From positions 62,001 to 126,000 of the forward strand of contig CBDCWT010000007.1 of the NCBI GenBank assembly GCA_965223305.1: a DNA stretch of 64,000 bases, read 5' to 3'. Of the stretch, positions 33,487 through 42,515 are shown in pieces. The notes beneath the pieces were generated by a model, which ran no database searches, was not told where the DNA came from, and saw only the letters and a list, made by a program, of their open reading frames with translations. The stretch comes from CBDCWT01 sp965223305 (lineage in GTDB: Bacteria; Planctomycetota; Planctomycetia; Pirellulales; Pirellulaceae). A program made the translations under genes and the position numbers. The stretch's first letter is position 1; each line of letters begins with the position of its first letter.

Positions 33487-35316
33487 CTAGGTCGGCCGAT
33501 TACCCTCCAAGTGGGTCAGCAGCAGGGCCAGATCGGCGGGTGTGATCCCGCTGATGCGGCTGGCTTGATCCAGGCTCACCGGTCGGATCTTGGAGAGTTT
33601 CTCGCGCGCCTCCATGCGCAGATGACTGATGGTGTGAAAGTCGAGGCTGGAGGGAATCCGCTTGTTTGCCAGCCGTTGCTGCCTGCGAACCTGAAGTTCC
33701 TGGCGTGCTACGTAGCCGGCGTATTTGGTGTCGTAAACCAGCTGCTGAACGACTTCCGCCGGGGTTGCGGCAAGGTCAGGATAGGCTTCGACGAGGTCGG
33801 CCCACTGTGTTTCCGGGCGCCGCAGGAATTTGGAGAGCGTGACACCCTGGTAGCGCCGCTGATCGAGCAGCTCTTGCACGCGATCGATTTCGGCCTGCTT
33901 CTGCCGGAAGCGCTGCCACCGCTCGGCGCCTACGAGTCCCAGCTGGCGGCCAAGGGGTGTCAGTCTCCGGTCGGCGTTATCTTGCCGCAGCAGCAACCGA
34001 TACTCGGCGCGACTGGTGAACATCCGATACGGTTCATCCACTCCACGGGTCACGAGGTCATCGATCAGCACGCCGATGTATGCCTGATCGCGAGTGAGAA
34101 TCACGGGCTCATCGCCGCGGACTTGGCGGGCCGCGTTCAGGCCGGCAACCAGGCCCTGTGCCGCCGCCTCTTCGTAGCCGGTCGTTCCATTGATTTGGCC
34201 GGCAAAGTACATGCCCGAGACTTGCTTGGTTTCGAGCGAGGGCCAAAGTTGGTCTGGTGAGCAGAAGTCGTATTCCACGGCGTAGCCGTAGCGCATGATT
34301 TGGGCCCGCTCCAGGCCTGGAATGAGCCGAAACATCTGATCTTGAACGTCGCGCGGCAGGCTCGTTGAAACGCCGTTGACGTAAACCTCGTGGGTCTGCC
34401 AGCCTTCCGGCTCGAGGAACAGCTGATGCTGTTGTTTACCGGCAAAACGCACTACCTTGTCTTCGATGGACGGGCAGTACCGCGGCCCGCTCGAGGCGAT
34501 CTGCCCGCTGTACATCGGCGCTCGGGCTAAGTTGGCCTGGATCAGCTGGTGAACCTTTTCATTTGTCGAAGTGATCCAGCACGGCATCTGCTTTGTTGGC
34601 AATTCGTCGGTCAAGAACGAAAACGGTTGGGGCTGTTCGTCGCCTGGCTGTAACTCTGTCCGCTCGAAGTCGATCGTGCGGCCGTTGAGGCGCGGCGGCG
34701 TTCCTGTCTTGAATCGCTCGAGCCGAAACCCGAGCTGGCGCAGGGCGCCGCTGATCCCCGCCGTAGTTCCCTCCCCTGCCCGGCCGCCCGGTGTCCTGAC
34801 CTCGCCGCTGTGCATGACTGCTTGCAGGAACGTGCCGGTGGTGAGGATCACTGCCGGCGCCCGGTAGATGACTTGTCCGGCGACACGCACTCCAACGATC
34901 CGCAGTCCACCGTCGCACTGCTCTGTCAGCAGGTCTTCGACGACTTCCTGGCGGAGGCTGAGGCCAGCCTGTTCCTCGACCAGCCGCTTGACCTCCTGCT
35001 GGTAGGCCCGCTTGTCAGCCTGGGCCCGGGGGCTGTGCATGGCGGGTCCCTTGCGGCGGTTTAGCAGCCGGAACTGAATCCCAGTGGCGTCGATCGCGCG
35101 GCCCATGACGCCTCCCAGCGCATCGATCTCGCGCACAATCTGTCCTTTGGCCACGCCTCCAATCGCCGGATTGCAGCTCATCTGAGCTACGGTATCTAGG
35201 TTGGTGGTCAACAGGGCGACCTGGGCGCCCAATCGCGCTGCGGCGAGCGCCGCTTCCGTACCGGCGTGACCTGCGCCGACGACCAGCACATCGTACTCGT
35301 ACTCGACTGGGTTCAT
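33487..35316 (-). CDS. mnmG: tRNA uridine-5-carboxymethylaminomethyl modification enzyme MnmG/GidA
   Basis: A 609-residue, full-length protein. The FAD-binding motif is DVLVVGAGHAGTEAALAAARLG. The conserved MSCNPAIGGVAKGQIVREIDALGG, MHSPRAQADK, LTTGTFL, CPSIEDKVVRF and EEAAAQGLVAGLNAA follow, with the helical C-terminal domain ending ASRISGITPADLALLL. With MnmE it installs cmnm5/nm5 groups at the wobble uridine of several tRNAs. ATG 35316 is the family's start; the open frame continues upstream without similarity. MnmE is not in this window. Confidence 0.95.
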   Translation of the reverse strand: MNPVEYEYDVLVVGAGHAGTEAALAAARLGAQVALLTTNLDTVAQMSCNPAIGGVAKGQIVREIDALGGVMGRAIDATGIQFRLLNRRKGPAMHSPRAQADKRAYQQEVKRLVEEQAGLSLRQEVVEDLLTEQCDGGLRIVGVRVAGQVIYRAPAVILTTGTFLQAVMHSGEVRTPGGRAGEGTTAGISGALRQLGFRLERFKTGTPPRLNGRTIDFERTELQPGDEQPQPFSFLTDELPTKQMPCWITSTNEKVHQLIQANLARAPMYSGQIASSGPRYCPSIEDKVVRFAGKQQHQLFLEPEGWQTHEVYVNGVSTSLPRDVQDQMFRLIPGLERAQIMRYGYAVEYDFCSPDQLWPSLETKQVSGMYFAGQINGTTGYEEAAAQGLVAGLNAARQVRGDEPVILTRDQAYIGVLIDDLVTRGVDEPYRMFTSRAEYRLLLRQDNADRRLTPLGRQLGLVGAERWQRFRQKQAEIDRVQELLDQRRYQGVTLSKFLRRPETQWADLVEAYPDLAATPAEVVQQLVYDTKYAGYVARQELQVRRQQRLANKRIPSSLDFHTISHLRMEAREKLSKIRPVSLDQASRISGITPADLALLLTHLEGNRPT

Positions 35317-35450
35317 CGGCCTCATCGTACGCCAATCAGTACGCCGTGTTAACGCCCGTGCAACGGCTGCCGAGATCGAGGCGAGGTCACTCGGATTGAG
35401 GTCACTTGGGTTGTAGCCGGCCGGCTCCCGCTTGCCACCCGCACTCGAGA

Positions 35451-36161
35451 TCAAGCTTGATCGCCAGGTTGGCCGTCCGGTACCGACTTGCGCGTGATCC
35501 ACTCACTGTTGTCCGGCGGCGCACCATCTCGATTGACTCGACCGACAGAAGTCACCAGCTGTAGTACCAGTTGGGTGAGGCCGATCACGATCAGGCTCGA
35601 GAAAAAGACCAATGCCACTGTTTGAGGCTGTAAGCCGCCGACGGTTTTGGTTTGCAGGAAACTCAGCAGCAGGCCGTAGCCGACAAGCAGAGTCTTGAAT
35701 TCGGTTGGTCCGAAGCGAGCCAAAGTGAACTCACCGATCATCTTGGCTCTGATATTGGTCAGGTTGGCGGTCGCATACAGGCCAATGACTGCGACCAAGC
35801 CCAGGTCAAGCCGCTGGCACGAGATCGCGAGGCCAACGAGCCAGTATGAGAAGGACAGCGGGTCGAAGAAGTGGTCTAGCAGTTCCCCACCGTTGCGGCA
35901 TTGTCCAGTAGCCCGCGCGTGAGTTCCATCTAGACAGTCGGCCAGATGGTTGCCGGCGACACCGCAGGCGACACCGATTCCTCCCCACCAGTGGCTGGTC
36001 GAGTAGGCGAAGCCCACCGCGGCCACGATGGCCAGCAGGTGTCCGGCAATCACAATCGCCTCGGGCGGCAAGGACTGGGGAATCGGCAGCCACCTGTAAA
36101 GGGACTTTAGCGGCGTCGTCAACCAAGGGTCCAGCAAGCTGTGGGAGACGCGCTTGGTCAC
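35451..36161 (-). CDS. CDP-alcohol phosphatidyltransferase family protein
   Basis: A 236-residue membrane protein. The catalytic signature DG-x2-AR-x8-G-x3-D-x3-D is complete (CLDGTHARATGQ then GGELLDHFFD). Five or six hydrophobic segments follow. Such enzymes transfer a phosphatidyl group from CDP-diacylglycerol to an alcohol (inositol, glycerol phosphate, serine or ethanolamine type acceptors); the acceptor cannot be told from the sequence alone. The start ATG at 36161 precedes a short Leu/Pro-rich amphipathic segment. Confidence 0.85.
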   Translation of the reverse strand: MTKRVSHSLLDPWLTTPLKSLYRWLPIPQSLPPEAIVIAGHLLAIVAAVGFAYSTSHWWGGIGVACGVAGNHLADCLDGTHARATGQCRNGGELLDHFFDPLSFSYWLVGLAISCQRLDLGLVAVIGLYATANLTNIRAKMIGEFTLARFGPTEFKTLLVGYGLLLSFLQTKTVGGLQPQTVALVFFSSLIVIGLTQLVLQLVTSVGRVNRDGAPPDNSEWITRKSVPDGQPGDQA

Positions 36162-36225
36162 GGGAGATGGGTGGTTGGTCGTTGAGATCGTGAGAGGTGG
36201 GCAATAGGGCCCGGCGGGCGGTGAA

Positions 36226-36510
36226 CTACGCTTCTACGGATACGCCCTTCCAGAAAGCCACAAAGCCCGCGATCCGCTCGGCTTCCGGTTTCGGAGATGC
36301 GTAGTACCACGCAGCGTCTTCGTTGGTTTGGCCGTCGACGTCCAAGTGGTAGTAGCTGGCTGTTCCTTTCCAACCACAAACCGAGGTTGTCTCGCTGGCT
36401 CGAAAGTACTCGCTGCGAATTGCCCCGGGAGGAAAGTAGTGGTTCCCCTCGACGACTTCCGTCTGATCGCTCTCCGCAACTACGGCTCCATTCCAAATGG
36501 CTTTGGCCAT
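36226..36510 (-). CDS. DUF427 family protein
   Basis: A 94-residue single-domain protein with the family hallmarks MAKAIWNGAVVAESDQTEVV, NHYFPPGAI, TSVCGWKGTASYYHL and NEDAAWYYASPKPEA. The biochemical role is unsettled. ATG 36510 has GAGGTG 5 nt upstream and was preferred to a GTG two codons earlier. Confidence 0.88.
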   Translation of the reverse strand: MAKAIWNGAVVAESDQTEVVEGNHYFPPGAIRSEYFRASETTSVCGWKGTASYYHLDVDGQTNEDAAWYYASPKPEAERIAGFVAFWKGVSVEA

Positions 36511-36772
36511 GTCCACACCTCAATTTTGCTGCACGATAAGTTGTTCGGGTCGAAACTGCCGCTGGTCCGGGGCTGAGCCGCTTTTACGCCTTTCAGCTAG
36601 TTCGGCGCTTGGCGGGGGCTCCGTCTTGGTCCAGAATGTGACTTGTTGCCGCCCTGAGCGCTCGGCGCCCGTTTACGCAGGTGAATGATATCACACGGGC
36701 CCATCTGTTCCAGCTGCCCCCGGAGGGCCCTGGCTGGGAGCGGCCTAGGGTGGCGGCTGTGGGGAGTGTGTT

Positions 36773-37351
36773 TTGGCCAACGGTTGTCATTTGGTGCGTG
36801 TCGGAAGCATGGGACAGGTGGGACGCTTTGCGGCCACTGACGGGGCGTGCTACGCGCGCCGCTCACGCGTGGTCTGCCGGACCGCCCGCGGCCTGGAGGT
36901 CGGCGAGGTGCTTGGGCCCAGTGCGGGAACGGTCGACTCCTGTGACGGCCGCCTGCTGCGCCGTGTAACCGTACAAGACGAGTTGCTGATCACCCGCATC
37001 GAACGCCGCAGGAACGTTGCCTTTCAAGCCTGCACGGCGCTCTTGGCTAGCGAAGGCGTGCCGGCTGTGCTGGTGGATGTGGAGCATCTGTTCGACGGAC
37101 AGTCCCTGTTTTTCTACTTCCTTGGCGAGACCCCACCCGAAGCGGCCGCGTTGACTGATAGGTTGGCCGAGACCTACGAGGCGGAGGTACAGTTTCGCAG
37201 CTTTACTGAAACAGTGGCCGTCGGCTGTGGCAGCGATTGCGGTACCGAAGGCAGCAGTCGATGCGGCAGCGGATGCGCCACGTGTGCCGTCGCCGGCACG
37301 TGTGCTGTGCAGGCTCAAGAGACTCGTTTTCGTGCTCGCAACAAAGCTTGA
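36773..37351 (+). CDS. PSP1-domain protein with Cys-rich tail
   Basis: A 192-residue protein. The segments LVRVGSMGQVGRFAA, VCRTARGLEVGEVLG, and later VPAVLVDVEHLFDGQSLFFYFLGE and LAETYEAEVQFRSF follow the PSP1 (RicT/YaaT-like) domain. The C-terminus is Cys-rich (CGSDCGTEGSSRCGSGCATC), which fits the iron-sulfur/zinc role known for RicT-type proteins. The first codon is probably TTG with GGGGAG 7 nt upstream; an internal ATG at 36809 would truncate the domain. Confidence 0.7.
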   Translation: MANGCHLVRVGSMGQVGRFAATDGACYARRSRVVCRTARGLEVGEVLGPSAGTVDSCDGRLLRRVTVQDELLITRIERRRNVAFQACTALLASEGVPAVLVDVEHLFDGQSLFFYFLGETPPEAAALTDRLAETYEAEVQFRSFTETVAVGCGSDCGTEGSSRCGSGCATCAVAGTCAVQAQETRFRARNKA

Positions 37352-37360
37352 GCAAGTAGA

Positions 37361-37640
37361 TGGGCCGGAACAAGCGGCGCCGCAGTTGGTGATTTCTCGC
37401 AAGGCGTGACCGCGCCGTTCCGGCGGCACGGGGTATCGTTTCGTGTTCAGCACCTGCCGGAACAGCGCGGCGGGTAGTCGTACACCAAGAAACGCTCTTT
37501 GCTTCGCTCGTTCCGGCCTACCCCACTACCCCACCTGCTCGTTCCGACCTACCCCACTGCCGGAACAGCGCGGCGGGTAGTCGTACGCCAAGAAACGCTT
37601 TTTGCTTCGCTCGTTCCGGCCTACCCACTACCCGCTCGTT
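37361..37640. repeat. Nested palindrome (family B), copy 5 with partial duplication
   Basis: Outer arms GGGCCGGAACAAGCGGC (37362) and GTTCCGGCCTAC (to 37521) enclose inner arms GCGCCGTTCCGGCGG and CTGCCGGAACAGCGCGGCGG. The right half is then repeated (about 37557-37622). No gene lies between the PSP1 gene and the ATPase gene stop at 37699. Confidence 0.7.
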
Positions 37641-37698
37641 CCGGCCCACTACCCCACCTGTCCACTACCCGCTTGTTGTTGGGCGACTCGTTGGCAAC

Positions 37699-39444
37699 TC
37701 ACGCATCCACGAGATCCCAGACGAACGTACGCAGGTCCGCGGGACATTCTTCCTTGTGCAGCGCTTTGATTGCCTCGAGGAGCCAGGGAGACTGGCTCGC
37801 GGCGGGCAGTGCTTTGCGGAGCCAGCTTGCAGCTCCGCCGAGCGGTGCGAGGAAAACTCGCTGCTGCTTGAGCTCCTCGAGCAGGTCCTCGACCCAGCTG
37901 CGCAGCTCCGGGGGCAGTTGGGATAACGTACCCAATTCGGCTAGGTTCCACGACAGTTGGGCTTCCTTCAGCTCCTCGCGCGACAAGGCGGCGTCTGCGG
38001 AATCGTCCTGATCGTGGAACTGATCGAGAAACTCTTCAAGTTGTTGAGTGTTTGTCGCCAGCGTCCGCTGATCTAGCTTTCCTTCTAAATGCTGCGCTAA
38101 TCGCTCCCGAGTCGCCAGCCAGGGGCGGGGTGGCGCATTCCCCGTCGTGGCCTCGACCAGACTACTAAATCGTCGCTCGTCCTGGAAAACCTCAGGTCCG
38201 GTGACCACGGTCAGTGGAATCCCGGTCTGCCTGAGCAAACCGGTGACGCGCGCGAGTTGGGGCGCGCCATGCGCATGGACGAAACGCACTGCCCCCTGCT
38301 CCGGCCGGCGGGCTGCAATTGCCTCATAGACTAGTGCGTCGAGGCCCCTCGGCACCACCACCACCTTCTTATGGAACAGGCAGTTAAGCGCGTTCTGGCT
38401 CGCCAGCAGCGGGTGGCGCGCCAGCCCTGCCGAGACGTCTGTTGGGACAGGAATCAGGCTCGGCGTACCATCGTTTCGGATGCAGCGGACGACAGTTGTT
38501 TTGGAGTTGCCGTCGATCAGACCCGCGAGCAGTGCGCAGCTGTTGGTGGCCAGGAAGAGCTGGCACCCGCTGGAGCTGGCTTGATCCGCTAGCCAACGGC
38601 CCAGGCGGCGGGTGGTTTGTGGATGTAGTTGCAATTCCGGCTGGTCAATCAAGACGATCCGTTCGGGGACCAGCACGACACCGAGCAGGATACCGGCAAC
38701 CGCCTGCCAACTGGTGCAGCATTCGTCGAGCGGTGTCAGCTGGTCGAAGGCCTGCTGATCGGCGAACGGATCCCCACTGACCGCCGGAAACTGCGCTGCG
38801 ACACGGAGTGTGAGCTCGACGCGCGCCGAATCATCCAACTTCAACCGCATTCCTGGAACAACAGTCTCGAACGCGTCGGCGAGCTGTTCATGGAGGTGCG
38901 GGGGCGCATCGTGCAGCGCTTGGATCAAGCTTTCAGGGATGCGATCCGGCGGCATCGGGGACGTGCGCTCGACGAGCTGCTGGCGACGATCGGCGTCCAA
39001 ATAGAGGGCCCGTGTCGGCATCAACTCCCCAAATGCGGTTGAACTTACCGCTTGGGCGCCAAGGACGGGCCTCTGCAGGATGGCCTTCAATTCGGGGCCG
39101 ACCGTGCAGCGGTGCCCAGTTCGGACGTCGGGTCCGAACCCTTGGACTACCTGTGTACCATCGTCGCCACTCAAACGCCTCAGGCCGTGCGTCAAACGAT
39201 CGATTGTCAGTTTCCCGTGCAGCGTTACGTCGCGCAGTACGGTCGTTGGCCGGCTGCGCTCGTCACCAAGTGGCTCGAAGTTAGCCGCGAGACGGAGGAT
39301 GTCGTGCAACGTCTCCGTCTTGCCGGAATTGGAGGCGCCCACCAGAGCTGTGATCGTGCCGACCGGGATCGGGTCGCCGCCGCGTGGTGCCAGCTCACGG
39401 ATCAGTCGTTGTGGAGTTTCCGCCGTGTTTTCAGCCATCGCCAT
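37699..39444 (-). CDS. OLD-like AAA ATPase with degenerate TOPRIM domain
   Basis: A 581-residue protein. Walker A is GASNSGKTE (36-44), the ABC-like signature region is around residue 235, and Walker B with its flanks is IVLIDQPELQLHPQTTRRLGRWL, followed by FLATNSCALLAGLI. This is the architecture of OLD/overcoming-lysogenization-defect and SMC-like ATPases. After it comes a TOPRIM-like fold (KVVVVPRGLDALVYEAIAA, then LTVVTGPEVFQDERRF). The expected catalytic Glu (usually VEGxxD) and the DxD pair are not intact, so nuclease activity is doubtful. It appears to be monocistronic. Confidence 0.7.
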   Translation of the reverse strand: MAMAENTAETPQRLIRELAPRGGDPIPVGTITALVGASNSGKTETLHDILRLAANFEPLGDERSRPTTVLRDVTLHGKLTIDRLTHGLRRLSGDDGTQVVQGFGPDVRTGHRCTVGPELKAILQRPVLGAQAVSSTAFGELMPTRALYLDADRRQQLVERTSPMPPDRIPESLIQALHDAPPHLHEQLADAFETVVPGMRLKLDDSARVELTLRVAAQFPAVSGDPFADQQAFDQLTPLDECCTSWQAVAGILLGVVLVPERIVLIDQPELQLHPQTTRRLGRWLADQASSSGCQLFLATNSCALLAGLIDGNSKTTVVRCIRNDGTPSLIPVPTDVSAGLARHPLLASQNALNCLFHKKVVVVPRGLDALVYEAIAARRPEQGAVRFVHAHGAPQLARVTGLLRQTGIPLTVVTGPEVFQDERRFSSLVEATTGNAPPRPWLATRERLAQHLEGKLDQRTLATNTQQLEEFLDQFHDQDDSADAALSREELKEAQLSWNLAELGTLSQLPPELRSWVEDLLEELKQQRVFLAPLGGAASWLRKALPAASQSPWLLEAIKALHKEECPADLRTFVWDLVDA

Positions 39445-39590
39445 CGTTGCAGTGGGTTGTATGGATCGGTCTCAGCGGTTGCCGAGCAGTTATCGGAGGC
39501 CTAAGCTTATCGTTCATGATATCGCCTGGCTAATGCGTTATCAGTAGTCTGCAAGGCGCCTCGCATGTTTCGGTCAGTCGAAGGGTTGCT

Positions 39591-41549
39591 ATGTCAAAGC
39601 CTCTCTCAAGATCTCTGTTTTGCACTTCGATCCTGGGATGTCTGCTGCACAGTCCGGCTGAGTCCCAAGAAGCAGTCGTCGATCCTCGGCGGCCAGCTGC
39701 CATTGAGGCGGCTGAGGTTCCACCAGTTCCGGAGGAGGTGTTTGCCCGATTGCGGGAATACAGCCACGTTCGGCAAGCGGCCTTTCTCGGCTGGGCGCCC
39801 GATGGGTCTGGGATCCTGGTCTCGACGCGTTTCGGAAACTCGACACAGTTACATCGCGTTCGCATGCCCGGAGGTCGGCGGGAGCAGATTACTTTCTTCG
39901 AAGAGCCGGTTCGCGGCGGTTTCATCCCCCAAGCGAACGACAACGCGATCCTGATGTCGATGAGCAGCGGAGGCAACGAGAATTATCAAGTCTACTACCT
40001 CGATCCAGCTCGGCATCGCAGCGTGATGCTGACCGACGGCCGCTCGCGCAATCGTGTCGATGTGGTCCGCCACGACGGCCAGCAGATGGTGATCGCGAGC
40101 ACCGGACGCAACGGCCGCGATACCGACCTTTATTTGGCCGATCCGCGCAGACCAGATTCGATGGAGATGCTCCTCCAGACGGACCGTGAGTATTGGTACG
40201 CAGCAGATTGGTCGCAAGACGGTTCCACGTTGTTGCTTGGGCGATACGTTTCGATCAACGAATCGTATTTCGCGTTGTTGGACATCGCAGAGCGGAAACA
40301 GACGGACCTCGAACTTCCTGGCGGTCAGCCGGCGTCGATCGGTGCGCTGCAGTTTTCGCCTGATGCTCGGTCGATCTACATCACCACCGACGCTATGGGT
40401 GAGTTCCGGCGGCTTGGTCGCTACGAGCTCGCTACAGGCAGCTACGAATGGTTGTCGGGCGACATCGACTGGGATGTTCGCGACGTTGTTGTGGAGCCAA
40501 AGAGTGGTCTCGTTGCTTTCACCATCAATGCCGACGGAGCAAGCCGCCTCTTTCTGCTGAACGGGGACGACCGCCGCGAGTTGGCGATCCCCTTGGGCAT
40601 CGTTGCTGGTATCGAATTCTCGCCCGACGCGCGGCACCTTGGGTTCTCGTTGGCGAGACCGGACGCTCCGACAGACGCTTACTCCTTGGATTTGAGCGAC
40701 CACGAATTGACGCGCTGGACATTCAGCGAAGTGGGTGGACTGGACCCGACGAAATTTGTGGTGCCGGAGCGCATTGAGTTCCCCTCTTTTGATGGTCGGA
40801 AGATTCCGGCCTACTACTTCCGTCCTCGTAATATCTCGGAGACGGAGCCGGCGGCCGTCTTGATCAACATTCACGGCGGCCCGGAGAGCCAGTATCGGCC
40901 CTACTTCTCTAGTTCAACGCAGTACTACGTCAACGAGTTGGGCTTGGCAGTCATCCACCCCAACGTGCGCGGCTCGGCGGGATACGGAAAGACCTACTTG
41001 AAACTCGACAACGCTGCGCGACGAGAAGACAGCGTGCGGGACATTGGAGCGCTGTTGGATTGGGTAGCCCAACAGCCCGAGCTGGATTCGTCACGGATCG
41101 CCGTGGCCGGTGGTTCCTACGGCGGCTATATGGTGCTCGCCTCCCTGGAGCATTTCGGTCCGCGCATCAAGGCGGGCATCGACATCGTGGGGATCGCCAA
41201 CTTCATTACGTTTCTTGAAAATACAGCCGACTACCGGCGGGATCTGCGCCGCGCCGAATATGGGGACGAACGAGATCCGCAGATGCGGGCCGTGTTCGAA
41301 CGCATCAACCCGACCGCTCATGCGGACAAGATCAGCTCAGCACTGCTCGTAGCCCATGGCAAGAACGATCCACGGGTACCGTTTTCGGAGGCCGTTCAAA
41401 TCGCGGATGTGGTCCGCCAGCGTGGTCGCCCTGTTTGGACGATTTACGCCGACAACGAAGGGCATGGTTTCGCCAAGAAAGACAACGCAGACTACCTTCG
41501 TGCTGTGCAGTCGTTGTTTCTGCGGCGCGAGCTAAAAGAGGAGGAGTGA
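39591..41549 (+). CDS. Exported S9-family (prolyl oligopeptidase-type) serine peptidase
   Basis: A 652-residue protein with an N-terminal signal (SRSLFCTSILGC). A seven-bladed propeller spans residues 40-380 (TolB-like strands such as AFLGWAPDGSGILVSTRF and DADWSQDGSTLLLG-like units). A C-terminal alpha/beta-hydrolase domain follows. The catalytic triad is Ser in AGGSYGGYMVL (near residue 509), Asp in HGKNDPRVP and His in NEGHGFAKKDN. Such enzymes cut short peptides, or acyl-amino acids, in the periplasm. The signal could be a lipobox (ILGC) or an ordinary cleavage site. Confidence 0.88.
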   Translation: MSKPLSRSLFCTSILGCLLHSPAESQEAVVDPRRPAAIEAAEVPPVPEEVFARLREYSHVRQAAFLGWAPDGSGILVSTRFGNSTQLHRVRMPGGRREQITFFEEPVRGGFIPQANDNAILMSMSSGGNENYQVYYLDPARHRSVMLTDGRSRNRVDVVRHDGQQMVIASTGRNGRDTDLYLADPRRPDSMEMLLQTDREYWYAADWSQDGSTLLLGRYVSINESYFALLDIAERKQTDLELPGGQPASIGALQFSPDARSIYITTDAMGEFRRLGRYELATGSYEWLSGDIDWDVRDVVVEPKSGLVAFTINADGASRLFLLNGDDRRELAIPLGIVAGIEFSPDARHLGFSLARPDAPTDAYSLDLSDHELTRWTFSEVGGLDPTKFVVPERIEFPSFDGRKIPAYYFRPRNISETEPAAVLINIHGGPESQYRPYFSSSTQYYVNELGLAVIHPNVRGSAGYGKTYLKLDNAARREDSVRDIGALLDWVAQQPELDSSRIAVAGGSYGGYMVLASLEHFGPRIKAGIDIVGIANFITFLENTADYRRDLRRAEYGDERDPQMRAVFERINPTAHADKISSALLVAHGKNDPRVPFSEAVQIADVVRQRGRPVWTIYADNEGHGFAKKDNADYLRAVQSLFLRRELKEEE

Positions 41550-41655
41550 GAGAGGAAGGAGGCCTCTGTTGGCGGGCTCAGCCCATTACCGGTTTGTAGC
41601 CGCTGCGGCGTGTTGCATGTGGGACGGCGCACGTTGCCTATGAGGAGAGCACCAG

Positions 41656-42492
41656 ATGATGCGCGCGATGGACAGTCATGAGATCGAGCGGCATGCAGAG
41701 GAGATTCTTGTCGAAGGGTACACGCTGGTCGAGAGCTTTGTCACAGCGCCAACGGTCGACCGGATGTTGGAGCGAGTCAAAGCGCAGCATCGGAGCCAAC
41801 GGGAACTCTCGCTGCGCGGCCGCCCGGCGAAAGAGCTGGGCGAGCAGGTGCACAACCTTCACAACAAGGACAAGTTCTTCTTGGAGGTTTTGTTTGAAGT
41901 CCATGACCATCCTCTAGTGAGCCGGGTGCTCAGGGAGCACCTTCAGGATCCGTTCTACCATTCTCTGCCATCGGATGTGCCCAACTACATCTTGGGCTTC
42001 TACAACGCACGATCCAGTGGCGCCGCGTTGAAATTGCACATGGACACATTTATCCCTTCGGCCGAGGAGAAAACATGGACCATGCAGGTGGGTTGGGCGC
42101 TGGAAGACTCGACGCTGGCCAACGGCTGTACACTCGTCGTGCCGAGGTCGCACCGTTCGGGCACTTTCGTAGACTACGATCGTGCGAAACCAAAGCCGAT
42201 CCTCGCCCGGCGGGGTGATTTGGTGATCTGGGACAGCCGCATTTGGCATGGAACCCGCGATAATATCTCGGGCGGCTCGCGATGGTTCATCCTCTCGGTC
42301 TTTACGCCCTGGTGGGTCAAGCAGCGGACCGACATCACTCGATCGCTTCCCGACGAGATCTACCAGCAACTGGATGACCGGCAGAAGTGCCTGCTGGGGT
42401 TTTGCTCGATTCCGCCCAAGGATGAAGAAGAGCGGGTGCACTTCAAGGGCGGCTATGCCGACCTGCGGCCGTCGGTCAGCGACTACTATTGA
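41656..42492 (+). CDS. Phytanoyl-CoA dioxygenase (PhyH) family protein
   Basis: A 278-residue Fe(II)/2-oxoglutarate dioxygenase. The iron ligands are visible: HMD in LKLHMDTF (His128, Asp130) and the distal His in DSRIWHGTRDN (near residue 198), with Arg 2-oxoglutarate contacts following (SRWFILSVF). PhyH relatives hydroxylate lipids or sugar/peptide side chains; this gene's neighbours suggest a glycan or conjugate. It begins a four-gene unit whose next open frame overlaps its end, and lies 106 nt after the S9 peptidase. Confidence 0.85.
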   Translation: MMRAMDSHEIERHAEEILVEGYTLVESFVTAPTVDRMLERVKAQHRSQRELSLRGRPAKELGEQVHNLHNKDKFFLEVLFEVHDHPLVSRVLREHLQDPFYHSLPSDVPNYILGFYNARSSGAALKLHMDTFIPSAEEKTWTMQVGWALEDSTLANGCTLVVPRSHRSGTFVDYDRAKPKPILARRGDLVIWDSRIWHGTRDNISGGSRWFILSVFTPWWVKQRTDITRSLPDEIYQQLDDRQKCLLGFCSIPPKDEEERVHFKGGYADLRPSVSDYY

Positions 42493-42515
42493 TCGTGATC
42501 GCTGGGTACTCGCGG

